11,196 nucleotides of DNA from CAYMAZ01 sp964388575 (lineage in GTDB: Bacteria > Bacteroidota > Bacteroidia > Bacteroidales > DTU049): contig CAYMAZ010000055.1 of the NCBI GenBank assembly GCA_964388575.1, positions 1-11,196 of the forward strand. The letters run 5' to 3'. The notes beneath the pieces were generated by a model. That model was given only the letters and a program-made list of their open reading frames with translations. It ran no database searches and had not been told where the DNA came from. Shown in pieces: positions 1 through 6,229 of the stretch; positions within the stretch are counted from its first letter, which is position 1; each line of letters opens with the position of its first letter. The translations under genes and the position numbers were made by a program.

Positions 1-1
1 T

Positions 2-586
2 GCAGCACTGATCAGCTGGATACTGCTCGGAGAAATTTTGACACTCTCAGGATTTGCCGGTATGGTTGTCACACTCACCGGAATTGTTCTTGTGATTTTA
101 AGTCGCAAAGATAAAAACGGCAACAATCAACGCAAGCTGAGTTTGAATTATGATCCAAGGGGAGTATTTTATGCATTTCTGGGAGCGATTGGGCAATCAA
201 CAGGCATCGTAATGAGCAAGGTTGGGCTTCAAACCCTTGACAATCCGTTTGTGGCAACACAAATCAGACTGTATGCCGGCATTGTAGGATTTGTCATTCT
301 CATTACCTGGTTAAAAAGATGGAAACCTGTTTTATTTTCTGTCAGGGACAGAAGAGCATTTGGCACATTATCACTGGGTGCATTCTTTGGACCTTTCCTG
401 GGAATCTCATTCTCGCTTCTGGCTGTTCAGCACACAAATCCGGGAATCGTTCAGACAATCACATCAATTACACCAGTATTGATTATTCCATTTTCAGTTT
501 TTGTAAATAAAGAAACTGTTGGCTACAGAGATATTGCAGGAGCACTCATAGCAGTCATCGGTGTGGCTTTGTTTTTTCTTTTTTAA
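2..586 (+). CDS. EamA/DMT-family transporter, C-terminal part (5' end outside window)
   Basis: Inner-membrane permease of the drug/metabolite transporter superfamily; the substrate cannot be told from sequence. The frame is open from base 2, so the gene starts upstream. About 194 residues are visible of a family norm near 290-300. The first visible residues (ISWILLGEILTLSGFAG, then GIVLVIL) look like the end of the first EamA repeat. A charged loop (SRKDKNGNNQRK) follows, and then a complete second EamA repeat from about visible residue 54, with GVFYAFLGAIGQSTGIVMSK, LLAVQHTNPGIVQTI and the closing helix DIAGALIAVIGVALFFLF. Near-continuous hydrophobic stretches suggest about five to six membrane helices in the visible part. 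It converges on trmD. An internal ATG at 38 should not be taken as the start, because homologous sequence continues upstream of it. Confidence 0.85.
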   Translation, partial: AALISWILLGEILTLSGFAGMVVTLTGIVLVILSRKDKNGNNQRKLSLNYDPRGVFYAFLGAIGQSTGIVMSKVGLQTLDNPFVATQIRLYAGIVGFVILITWLKRWKPVLFSVRDRRAFGTLSLGAFFGPFLGISFSLLAVQHTNPGIVQTITSITPVLIIPFSVFVNKETVGYRDIAGALIAVIGVALFFLF

Positions 587-612
587 ATAACAAAGATCAG
601 AATCAATCATTC

Positions 613-633
613 AATCCATGATTTTCATGGATT
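613..633. terminator. Inverted repeat between convergent genes (possible bidirectional terminator)
   Basis: A perfect 9-bp inverted repeat (AATCCATGA, loop TTT, TCATGGATT) lies between the convergent transporter and trmD genes and overlaps the last two bases of the trmD stop codon. Its position suits a shared transcription end. Neither side has a T-run and the stem is AT-rich, so intrinsic termination would be weak. This is inference from position and symmetry only. Confidence 0.35.
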
Positions 634-1306
634 ATTTCAGCAAATCTGGTCTTCTTTCCCTGGTCAATTTCAGAGCCTGTTCATATTTCCATTCATCGAT
701 TTTTTTCTGATGCCCTGATAGTAGGATTTCAGGAACTTTATATCCCCGAAAATCAGCCGGTCGCGTATAGACAGGGGGTGACAACAATTCATTCTGAAAT
801 GAATCTGACAAAGCTGATGTTTCATCATTGAGCACTCCCGGAATCAGCCTCACGATGGCGTCAGTCAGTACCATTGCAGGAATTTCGCCACCTGAAAGCA
901 CATAATCCCCAACAGATATTTCCCTTGTGATCCAGTGATCACGCACTCTCTGATCAATTCCTTTATAATGACCGCACAAAAGGATCAGGTTCTTTTTCAT
1001 CGACAGTTCGTTTGCAAGGTTTTGTTTAAAGGGTTCTCCGTCGGGAGTGAGAAAAATCACTTCATCCCAGTTCTTCTGACTTTGCAGATGTTCAATAGCA
1101 CGAACAATCGGCTCTGCCATCATCACCATCCCTGCTTCACCCCCAAAGGGGTAATCATCCACAGATTTATGTTTGTTTGTGGAAAAATCCCTGATGTCTG
1201 TGATCCCGATGTCTACAATCCCCTTTTCCATGCTTCGTTTGATGATACTTTCAGCAAAAACACCATTGAACATTTGTGGAAAAAGTGTCAGAATGTGAAT
1301 ATTCAT
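632..1306 (-). CDS. trmD: tRNA (guanine37-N1)-methyltransferase TrmD
   Basis: Cytoplasmic SPOUT-class enzyme that transfers a methyl group from S-adenosylmethionine to N1 of G37, next to the anticodon, preventing +1 frameshifting. All family landmarks are present: an N-terminal MNIHILTLFPQMF strand, YPFGGEAGMVM, the knot segments LILLCGHYKGIDQR and ISVGDYVLSGGE, and the C-terminal YTRPADFRGYKVPEILLSGH. The catalytic pair matches the bacterial enzymes: Arg in IVRLIPGVL and Asp in SDSF, 15 residues apart (R153 and D168 with this start). I chose the second Met (1306) over the one at 1315 because homologues start M-x-I-x-I-LT-LFP; the protein is then 224 residues, a normal length. The third residue of the GGx loop is Glu, a position I recall as variable in Bacteroidota. 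It lies 63 bp downstream of the MerR gene on the same strand. An imperfect -7 box (TATTTTTA, 1324-1331) could give it its own promoter. Confidence 0.97.
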   Translation of the reverse strand: MNIHILTLFPQMFNGVFAESIIKRSMEKGIVDIGITDIRDFSTNKHKSVDDYPFGGEAGMVMMAEPIVRAIEHLQSQKNWDEVIFLTPDGEPFKQNLANELSMKKNLILLCGHYKGIDQRVRDHWITREISVGDYVLSGGEIPAMVLTDAIVRLIPGVLNDETSALSDSFQNELLSPPVYTRPADFRGYKVPEILLSGHQKKIDEWKYEQALKLTRERRPDLLK

Positions 1307-1369
1307 TGAATTCAAATTTGCTGTAAAAATAGGAAAAATGATAGGTAGGTTGATATTTTTTTACAAAAA

Positions 1370-2254
1370 TTATCCAAAAAAACCTGAAGAAAGCAATTGT
1401 TTCAGTTCTGCAACAGACGAAATTGTTTGAACATCGGTAGAATCATCATAATACTGAGCAGACTTTCCACTGAGCATAATTTTGTTTTCTCCCGCATGAC
1501 TGATCAGTTTTTTCAAATTAGCATCAAATAATTCGTGACGTTCCAACACAGAATGAATATAAAAGAACAAATCTGAATGTTTCTCAGCAATCAACCTGAT
1601 ATTTTCAGGAGGGACAGACACACCAAGATACAGCACCGGAACAGAATGTTTCCTGAACAGATAGTTGATGTATAATAAACTGATTTCATGATTATCTCCG
1701 GGCAGTTGTAACAGAATAACTCTGTGGCTGTCTGTTTTCTGTTCCGGCAGAAGTCCGGTCTGTACATGAAGTTTCTTTGTAATGATGCCTGAAATAAAAT
1801 GTTCCTGAGCCGGCTCAATGGTATTTGACTGCCAGAGAATTCCTGTTTTCAATAAAACCGGCATCAAAACATCTTCGTAACACAACTCAAAACCATATTT
1901 TTCAATGAGTGCATCAATGATCTGAGATGCTTTGGATTCATTGAATAAAAGAACTGTATTGATCAAGGCATTAATATGAGATTCAAAGCCAAACTCATTC
2001 ACATTCATTCTTTCAACCAGTGCTGAAAGTTCTTCTTCATTGAGTCCGGACAGTTTTGAAATTTTCAGACCCTTTTTATTCAGGAAACATATTTTCAGGA
2101 TTTTCTTCAGATCGGAATCATCATATACTCTGATATGTGTATCTGTTCGGGAAGGCTGCAGTATTCCGTAACGCTGCTCCCAAACCCTTATTGTATGGGC
2201 CTTAATGCCTGTGAGTCTTTCGATATCTTTTATTGAATATTTACCAGTGAGCAT
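1370..2254 (-). CDS. MerR-family regulator with cobalamin-binding-like C-terminal domain (CarH/LitR type)
   Basis: Predicted cytoplasmic DNA-binding regulator of 294 residues. Residues 5-70 form a MerR winged helix-turn-helix (YSIKDIERLTGIKAHTIRVW, then EQRYGILQPSRT and IRVYDDSDL). Residues 90-170 fit the four-helix cap seen in cobalamin photoreceptors and carry the W-x9-E-H signature exactly (W141, E151, H152). Residues 177-290 look like a Rossmann-type B12 domain with D187-N188-H189, where H189 sits at the lower axial ligand position. Two features depart from the CarH consensus: the Gly expected three residues after the His is Ser192, and the later GG pair is S262-G263. In CarH/LitR relatives, adenosylcobalamin senses light and controls carotenoid or photoprotection genes. 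No such genes lie in this window, so its targets are unknown. The start is the ATG at 2254, seven bases after a TAATTTTG box, which implies an almost leaderless mRNA. Confidence 0.88.
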   Translation of the reverse strand: MLTGKYSIKDIERLTGIKAHTIRVWEQRYGILQPSRTDTHIRVYDDSDLKKILKICFLNKKGLKISKLSGLNEEELSALVERMNVNEFGFESHINALINTVLLFNESKASQIIDALIEKYGFELCYEDVLMPVLLKTGILWQSNTIEPAQEHFISGIITKKLHVQTGLLPEQKTDSHRVILLQLPGDNHEISLLYINYLFRKHSVPVLYLGVSVPPENIRLIAEKHSDLFFYIHSVLERHELFDANLKKLISHAGENKIMLSGKSAQYYDDSTDVQTISSVAELKQLLSSGFFG

Positions 2255-2261
2255 ACTTATA

Positions 2262-2269
2262 CAAAATTA
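2262..2269 (-). promoter_or_regulatory. Bacteroidota -7 box for the MerR-type gene
   Basis: TAATTTTG on the minus strand matches the TAnnTTTG -7 consensus of the Bacteroidota primary sigma factor. It lies between the secreted-protein terminator and the MerR start codon, where a promoter is needed. Only seven bases separate it from the ATG. No TTG/TTTG -33 element is seen at 19-21 bp, because that position falls inside the terminator stem. Confidence 0.5.
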
Positions 2270-2272
2270 GTT

Positions 2273-2310
2273 AAAAACTCAATGACCGGAAGAATCCGGT
2301 CATTGAGTTT
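2273..2310 (-). terminator. Rho-independent terminator of the DUF4397 secreted-protein gene
   Basis: A perfect 16-bp inverted repeat (arms 2275-2290 and 2295-2310, loop 2291-2294) includes the GC-containing core GACCGGA/TCCGGTC. Read on the minus strand, it begins 15 bases after the stop codon of the secreted-protein gene. The descending arm runs into TTTTT (2277 to 2273). The plus-strand side has no T-run, so it should work in one direction only. Confidence 0.88.
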
Positions 2311-2325
2311 GAGAAAAGCCAAAAT

Positions 2326-4011
2326 TTATCTGGTGATTACGATCTTTTCGGTTAAGAAGAAATTATCAGAATAGAGATTCAGAAAATACGTTCCCTTGTT
2401 GAGCGATGAAACATCAATTTGAGTCTGATCCTGAACTTTGAGATCGAGCACTGTTTTTCCGGATATATCTGTAAAAACTGCTGATACTGAAGATAATCCA
2501 CCTGTTTCGATTGTCAGAACATCCTGAACAGGATTCGGATACACCCTGAGATTTTCAGAAATGTTAAAATCCTGAACAGAAGTCACCACTGGCAATGGAA
2601 TCAGATTTCCACCTGTTGAAAGAGCGACCCATAAACCAAAAGCAGGGCCATTGCTGTTCATTGCAGGATTAAGAAAACCGGAAGCTACAACAGTAAGGGC
2701 CTGACCTCCCAGTCCCAGTGTTTCCAGTGGAACCTGGTAGCTTTCAACAACAGAAGTCTGACCGTGTGGGAGTATATCTAACCCGTAATTGTCAAGAGGA
2801 AGTTCGAGATAACCGCTGAAATCTGAATACGAAAAGAAAGAAATCAAATTTCCGGCACCAACAAGAGTTTCAACAATATCAACTGCCGGAGCATCGGTTG
2901 AGCCATGAAACACAAGGACATCAACGACGTTCGTACCGGCAGAAGCGGTGCGTGCACCAGGATATACATGAAGATCAAACGGAGTGGCAGGTGAATATCC
3001 TGTGGGACTGACTATACCGTTTGCAACGACAACATAACTTTCATCTGCCATAAGCATAACAGGAAATTCAGCAATGGCGTCATTAACAGAAGTGGAATTG
3101 GAAGGTGCCACAGCAATTGTGTGTTCAAGGTCAGATGCCAGTTCGACAAAAGGGGTTGCGGTTCTGAAAGCAAAATCGTCGATCAGAATATTACCGTTCA
3201 GATACACATCTACTTCCTGAGCAGCCAGATCAGCTGAATTGTGAATCACCTGAACAGAAGCATATTCAAGCATGGGAAGTTCAACAAGCGGGCCACCTGA
3301 AGGCAATGCTGCCCAAAGACCAAAAGCTGGTCCGTTACTATTGACAGCCGGATTCAGAAATCCTGATGCGACAACTGTCATTGCAACACCATCAAGATTC
3401 AGATCAGAAAGTGGAGCCAGGTACTCAGCAACAACTACACTTTGGTCATCAGGTAATATTTGTAATCCATAATTTTCAACAGGAAGTGATAAATAACCTG
3501 CAAAATCGGAATATGCCATTCCGTCAATGATTGTTGCACCACCAAGAGTCACTTCATTCACATCCACAACAGGTGCATCTGTTGAACCGTGAAACACAAG
3601 AATATCAGTACTCTGACTGTTCAGAGCAGATTCACGAGCCTGAGCAAAAACATACAGATTGAATGGTGTTGCAGGGGAATAACCTGTCGGACTGACAATT
3701 CCATTGGCAACGACAACATATGTTTCCTGGTCTGCCAGTGTAACTGTAAAATTGGCAACAGACTGGGCAACAGAGGTTGAATTAAAAGGAGCGACATCAA
3801 TTGTGAGAGGAACATTTGCCGGAGCATTAATAAATGGTGTTGCTGTTCTGAACGCAAAATCATCCAGAAGCAAAGTACCATTTAAATAGACATCTACTAC
3901 TGAAGCTGCTGCGTCAGCAGAATTGTGAATAACCTGCAATCTTGCAGTCTGTGCATTTGCAAATCCGGAGATTCCCAAAATTATTGCGATAAATAAGGAG
4001 AGTGTTTTCAT
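2326..4011 (-). CDS. Secreted protein with four DUF4397 domains and a type IX secretion sorting domain
   Basis: Exported protein of 561 residues; function unknown. A signal peptide (residues 1-21, MKTLSLFIAIILGISGFANA then Q) directs Sec export. The last ~80 residues, with RVYPNPVQDVLTIE, DISGKTVLDL, LNKGTYFLNLYS and the ending KIVITR, form a type A Por/T9SS sorting domain, so the protein should cross the outer membrane and be released or surface-anchored. Between them are two tandem repeats with an exact 228-residue period. Each splits into two related DUF4397 halves. The first-half signature is VIHNSAD...VDVYLNG (27-45 and 255-273); the second-half signature is VFHGSTDAP (139 and 367), followed by YSDF.GYL and NYGL.ILP. 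I set the start at 4011 because a good promoter (4044-4075) lies downstream of the longer frame's ATG at 4059 and the signal peptide begins here. The nested beta-rich repeats suggest a binding or structural role, but this is inference. Confidence 0.92.
   Translation of the reverse strand: MKTLSLFIAIILGISGFANAQTARLQVIHNSADAAASVVDVYLNGTLLLDDFAFRTATPFINAPANVPLTIDVAPFNSTSVAQSVANFTVTLADQETYVVVANGIVSPTGYSPATPFNLYVFAQARESALNSQSTDILVFHGSTDAPVVDVNEVTLGGATIIDGMAYSDFAGYLSLPVENYGLQILPDDQSVVVAEYLAPLSDLNLDGVAMTVVASGFLNPAVNSNGPAFGLWAALPSGGPLVELPMLEYASVQVIHNSADLAAQEVDVYLNGNILIDDFAFRTATPFVELASDLEHTIAVAPSNSTSVNDAIAEFPVMLMADESYVVVANGIVSPTGYSPATPFDLHVYPGARTASAGTNVVDVLVFHGSTDAPAVDIVETLVGAGNLISFFSYSDFSGYLELPLDNYGLDILPHGQTSVVESYQVPLETLGLGGQALTVVASGFLNPAMNSNGPAFGLWVALSTGGNLIPLPVVTSVQDFNISENLRVYPNPVQDVLTIETGGLSSVSAVFTDISGKTVLDLKVQDQTQIDVSSLNKGTYFLNLYSDNFFLTEKIVITR
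2590..3945 (-). repeat. Coding tandem duplication: two 684-bp units, each two DUF4397 domains
   Basis: The unit at 3262-3945 and the unit at about 2590-3261 encode repeats aligned with a constant 228-residue offset. Shared blocks include DDFAFRTATPF, VVVANGIVSPTGYSPATPF, VVASGFLNPA and NSNGPAFGLW. The DNA of the two units has diverged noticeably (many third-position and some coding changes), so the duplication is not recent. The two halves of each unit are also distantly similar, for example YVVVANGIVSP against MTVVASGFLNP. Confidence 0.9.
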
Positions 4012-4043
4012 AATTGTTTTGTTTTTTTTGTTTAACGTTTCTG

Positions 4044-4075
4044 CAAAATTACTAAACATTTTTTTGTTTAATCAA
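4044..4075 (-). promoter_or_regulatory. Promoter of the DUF4397 secreted-protein gene (-33/-7)
   Basis: On the minus strand, TAATTTTG (4044-4051) is an exact TAnnTTTG -7 box, and TTG (4073-4075) sits 21 bp upstream, within the 19-21 bp spacing of Bacteroidota promoters. Transcription would start near 4035-4039, leaving a leader of about 25-28 bases before the ATG at 4011. This is the best promoter in the window and it fixes the start codon. Confidence 0.72.
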
Positions 4076-4085
4076 TAATTTTATT

Positions 4086-4107
4086 ATTTAACTTTTATTT
4101 AACTTTT
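4086..4107. repeat. Tandem 11-bp repeat in divergent promoter region
   Basis: ATTTAACTTTT is repeated exactly and without a gap (4086-4096 and 4097-4107). The core ATTTAACT reappears inverted at 4123-4130 (AGTTAAAT). It could be an operator or a replication-slippage product in AT-rich DNA. Confidence 0.55.
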
Positions 4108-4212
4108 TTAAAATTTATTTTTAGTTAAATATCAGAATTTCTGCAAACTATATTTTTTTGAGCATGTCACATAAAAATTAAACAAAAAAAAATCACACAT
4201 CTTCATTTTTTT

Positions 4213-4220
4213 TAATTTTG
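4213..4220 (+). promoter_or_regulatory. -7 box upstream of the CstA-family gene
   Basis: TAATTTTG matches TAnnTTTG and ends 15 bp before the chosen ATG at 4236. It overlaps the TTG at 4218 that would otherwise be read as an early start codon. No TTG is present at the -33 position, where an A-tract (4184-4192) lies instead. Confidence 0.5.
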
Positions 4221-4235
4221 GAAAAATATTTTCCG

Positions 4236-5660
4236 ATGATCACATTTCTGTGTGCATTATTTTTACTGATAGCCGGATATTTTATTTATGGAAGAATTGT
4301 TGAACGCATTTTTGGAGTGGATGAATTGCGTCCGACGCCGGCATACATGTTACAGGACGGCGTGGATTATGTCCCATTGGGCTGGGGAAAAATATTTCTT
4401 ATTCAGTTTCTGAACATTGCCGGTCTGGGACCTATTTTTGGGGCAGTACTGGGAGCCATGTACGGTCCGGTCGCTTTTCTGTGGATTGTATTCGGCAATA
4501 TTCTGGGCGGTGCCATGCACGATTATTTTTCAGGGATGATATCTGTCAGGAATTCCGGAATGAGTCTTCCTGAAATTGTCGGAAAATATCTTGGCAATGG
4601 TGTCAGGATATTTATGCGGGGCTTTACAATTTTTCTCATGATTCTTGTGGGAGCTGTTTTTGTCATGGGGCCTGCAAAGATCATCGATCAGCTGACCATG
4701 AGTTATTTTCCAGTGGCAGTTTGGATTGCACTTATTTTTGTGTATTACATTGTAGCAAGCCTACTTCCAATAGACAAAATCATAGGTCGGATTTATCCTG
4801 TATTTGGATTTGTATTGCTGTTTATGGCTGTGGGCATTCTTATAATGATGTTCGTAAGAGGATTACCGATGCCAGAGTTAACGGTTGAAACATTCAGAAA
4901 CATGCATTACAGATCAGATCGTTTTCCAATTTTTCCGATGATGTTCATTACAATTGCCTGTGGGGCAATATCCGGATTTCATGCAACACAGTCACCATTG
5001 ATGGCAAGATGCATCAAGAATGAACAAATGGGAAGACGGATTTTTTACGGAGCAATGGTTGCCGAAGGCGTTGTTGCGCTCATCTGGGCTGCTGTGGGTA
5101 TGGCATTCTGGGGCGGAATTCATCAGTTGAACGAAGTGATGGCATTGCATCAGGAGAATGCAGCATGGGCTGTAAATGAGATTTCTGTGGCTTTGCTGGG
5201 GAAATTTGGAGCTATTCTGGCACTGATCGGCGTTGTTGCTGCGCCAATCACTTCCGCTGACACAGCGTTTAGAAGTGCAAGGCTCATTATTGCTGATTTC
5301 CTGAAGATAAATCAGAAACCCCTAAAGAACAGACTGATTGTGAGCATTCCGGTTTTCATTGCCGGCTTCATTCTCAGCCAGTCAGATTTTGGCATCATCT
5401 GGCGATACATGGCCTGGTCGAACCAGACAGTGGCCATGATTGTATTATGGGCCATTGCCGTATATCTTGCTTCAGAAAAGAAACGATATATGATTGCCCT
5501 GATCCCCGCAATTTTCATGACTGCAGTTTGTACTGCATATATTATCATGTCACCGGAAGGGCTGAATATTCAGGGGCATATTCCACTGTACATTTCGGGA
5601 TTCATGACGGGAACATTGTTCATTATTTTTTTGAGATACGTCATGCGTTCAGAAAAATAA
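4236..5660 (+). CDS. cstA: CstA-family carbon starvation/pyruvate transporter, short form
   Basis: Polytopic inner-membrane protein of 474 residues. Characterised CstA family members take up peptides or pyruvate; the substrate here is inferred from family only. Family signatures are clear: GLGPIFGAVLGAMYGP (63-78), GGAMHDYFSG (91-100), SLPEIVGKYLG (110-120), ACGAISGFHATQSPLMARC (241-259) and APITSADTAFRSARLIIADF (336-355). Most of the chain is hydrophobic and forms a dozen or so membrane spans. It is much shorter than E. coli CstA (about 700 residues), because the long C-terminal extension is absent; a short clade of about this length is common in Bacteroidota. I chose the ATG at 4236 (MITFLCALFLLIAGYFIYG) over the TTG at 4218 because homologues begin this way and the TTG lies in the -7 box. 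It is divergent from the secreted DUF4397 gene. No two-component partner for pyruvate sensing is visible. Confidence 0.9.
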   Translation: MITFLCALFLLIAGYFIYGRIVERIFGVDELRPTPAYMLQDGVDYVPLGWGKIFLIQFLNIAGLGPIFGAVLGAMYGPVAFLWIVFGNILGGAMHDYFSGMISVRNSGMSLPEIVGKYLGNGVRIFMRGFTIFLMILVGAVFVMGPAKIIDQLTMSYFPVAVWIALIFVYYIVASLLPIDKIIGRIYPVFGFVLLFMAVGILIMMFVRGLPMPELTVETFRNMHYRSDRFPIFPMMFITIACGAISGFHATQSPLMARCIKNEQMGRRIFYGAMVAEGVVALIWAAVGMAFWGGIHQLNEVMALHQENAAWAVNEISVALLGKFGAILALIGVVAAPITSADTAFRSARLIIADFLKINQKPLKNRLIVSIPVFIAGFILSQSDFGIIWRYMAWSNQTVAMIVLWAIAVYLASEKKRYMIALIPAIFMTAVCTAYIIMSPEGLNIQGHIPLYISGFMTGTLFIIFLRYVMRSEK

Positions 5661-5687
5661 TTGATTAAAACAGAAACATAACTCACA

Positions 5688-5705
5688 TAAAATGAGATCA
5701 TTTTA
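5688..5705. repeat. Perfect 18-bp AT-rich inverted repeat
   Basis: TAAAATGA-GA-TCATTTTA lies 27 bp after the CstA-family stop codon. The two-base centre makes it look more like a DNA-binding palindrome than an RNA hairpin. It could be an operator for the lipoprotein gene, or chance symmetry in AT-rich DNA. Confidence 0.3.
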
Positions 5706-5717
5706 AAGAAGAATCAA

Positions 5718-5747
5718 ATTTGAGTGTTTTCAAATCATATTTTTTTT
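5718..5747 (+). terminator. Weak rho-independent terminator after the CstA-family gene
   Basis: A short stem ATTTGA (5718-5723), loop GTGTTT, and TCAAAT (5730-5735) is followed four bases later by a run of eight T (5740-5747). Position and T-run fit termination of the transporter mRNA, but the stem is only 6 bp and AT-rich. Confidence 0.4.
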
Positions 5748-5821
5748 CTGAGATATAAGAAACTTTTGTAATTTTAACCCGTTAAAAAAATCATCGTTTG
5801 TTACATCAATCATTGACATCC

Positions 5822-6175
5822 ATGAAGAAATATGTATTCCTTATTTTACTTGTTGGTATCATCGTAAGCAGTTGCGATAAGAATTCACAAATTGTTGTTT
5901 TCAAAAAGAACATTAAATATGTTGTCAGCGGTACTGCAAATGACTACTGGATCCAATATAACGATGAATACGGTAATTACAAACAAATGGGTTCAGTGAC
6001 TACCTGGGAATATGAATTTAAAGCCAGATCAGGAAAATACCTGTATCTGAGCGCAAGAAACAACACAGCTTACGGCGCTGTAAAAGTTGAAGTTTTTCAG
6101 GGCAGTAAACTTATACTGACAGCATACAATGATGTCCCATATGGTGATGCTGTTGTCAGTGGTAATGTGGATTAA
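5822..6175 (+). CDS. Small lipoprotein with MmpS-like beta-sandwich domain
   Basis: Hypothetical exported lipoprotein of 117 residues. The start MKKYVFLILLVGIIVSSC is a lipoprotein signal peptide: two Lys, a hydrophobic core and the lipobox VSSC, with lipidated Cys at residue 18. The mature part (about 100 residues) has the alternating pattern of a single beta-sandwich: KYVVSGTANDYWIQYNDEYG, then WEYEFKARSGKYLYLSARNN and VKVEVFQGSKLILTAYND, ending VVSGNVD. This layout (x-YxVSG-A start, LYLSAxN core, VxVEVxxxGK strand, closing SGxV) resembles MmpS-type domains and many small Bacteroidota lipoproteins; I infer the relationship from pattern and cannot confirm it here. The ATG at 5822 is preferred over a TTG at 5798 because it begins exactly at the signal peptide. 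It probably stands alone: 161 bp from the upstream gene and about 54 bp before yggS, which has its own -7 box. Confidence 0.75.
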   Translation: MKKYVFLILLVGIIVSSCDKNSQIVVFKKNIKYVVSGTANDYWIQYNDEYGNYKQMGSVTTWEYEFKARSGKYLYLSARNNTAYGAVKVEVFQGSKLILTAYNDVPYGDAVVSGNVD

Positions 6176-6200
6176 TTTTTTTCTGTTTCATTTTTCTTTC

Positions 6201-6208
6201 TAATTTTG
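6201..6208 (+). promoter_or_regulatory. -7 box upstream of the YggS-family gene
   Basis: TAATTTTG (TAnnTTTG) lies 21 bp before the chosen ATG at 6230. The TTG at 6206 that would extend the reading frame upstream is part of this box. The region before it is pyrimidine-rich (6175-6200) with no clear -33 TTG. Confidence 0.5.
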
Positions 6209-6229
6209 CATCATTATCAATGCAAAACA

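Larger units (their letters stand above)
4012..4235. promoter_or_regulatory. AT-rich divergent control region with repeated A-tract and TTTAACT motifs
   Basis: This 224-bp gap between divergent start codons is almost entirely A and T. TTAAACAAAAAAA occurs three times, always pointing toward the nearer gene: in the leader of the secreted-protein gene (4022-4034 as its complement), in the -33/-7 spacer (4059-4071), and on the plus strand 22 bp upstream of the transporter's -7 box (4178-4190). A tandem ATTTAACTTTT pair (4086-4107) and an inverted AGTTAAAT (4123-4130) lie between. These could be bent-DNA or regulator sites, but low-complexity coincidence is possible. Confidence 0.4.

Noticed and set aside
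935..1309. Plus-strand open frame opposite trmD
   Set aside because: It is fully antisense to a well-conserved trmD with intact catalytic residues; no family signature or start signal.
2590..3945. Possible assembly or recent recombination artefact from the 684-bp tandem repeat
   Set aside because: The two units differ at many bases, including coding changes, so they are old diverged copies and not a duplicated read segment.
4012..4059. Extending the secreted DUF4397 protein to an upstream ATG (extra 16 residues, MFSNFAETLNKKNKTI)
   Set aside because: The extension would bury the signal peptide and its start lies upstream of the -7 box of the best promoter in the window.
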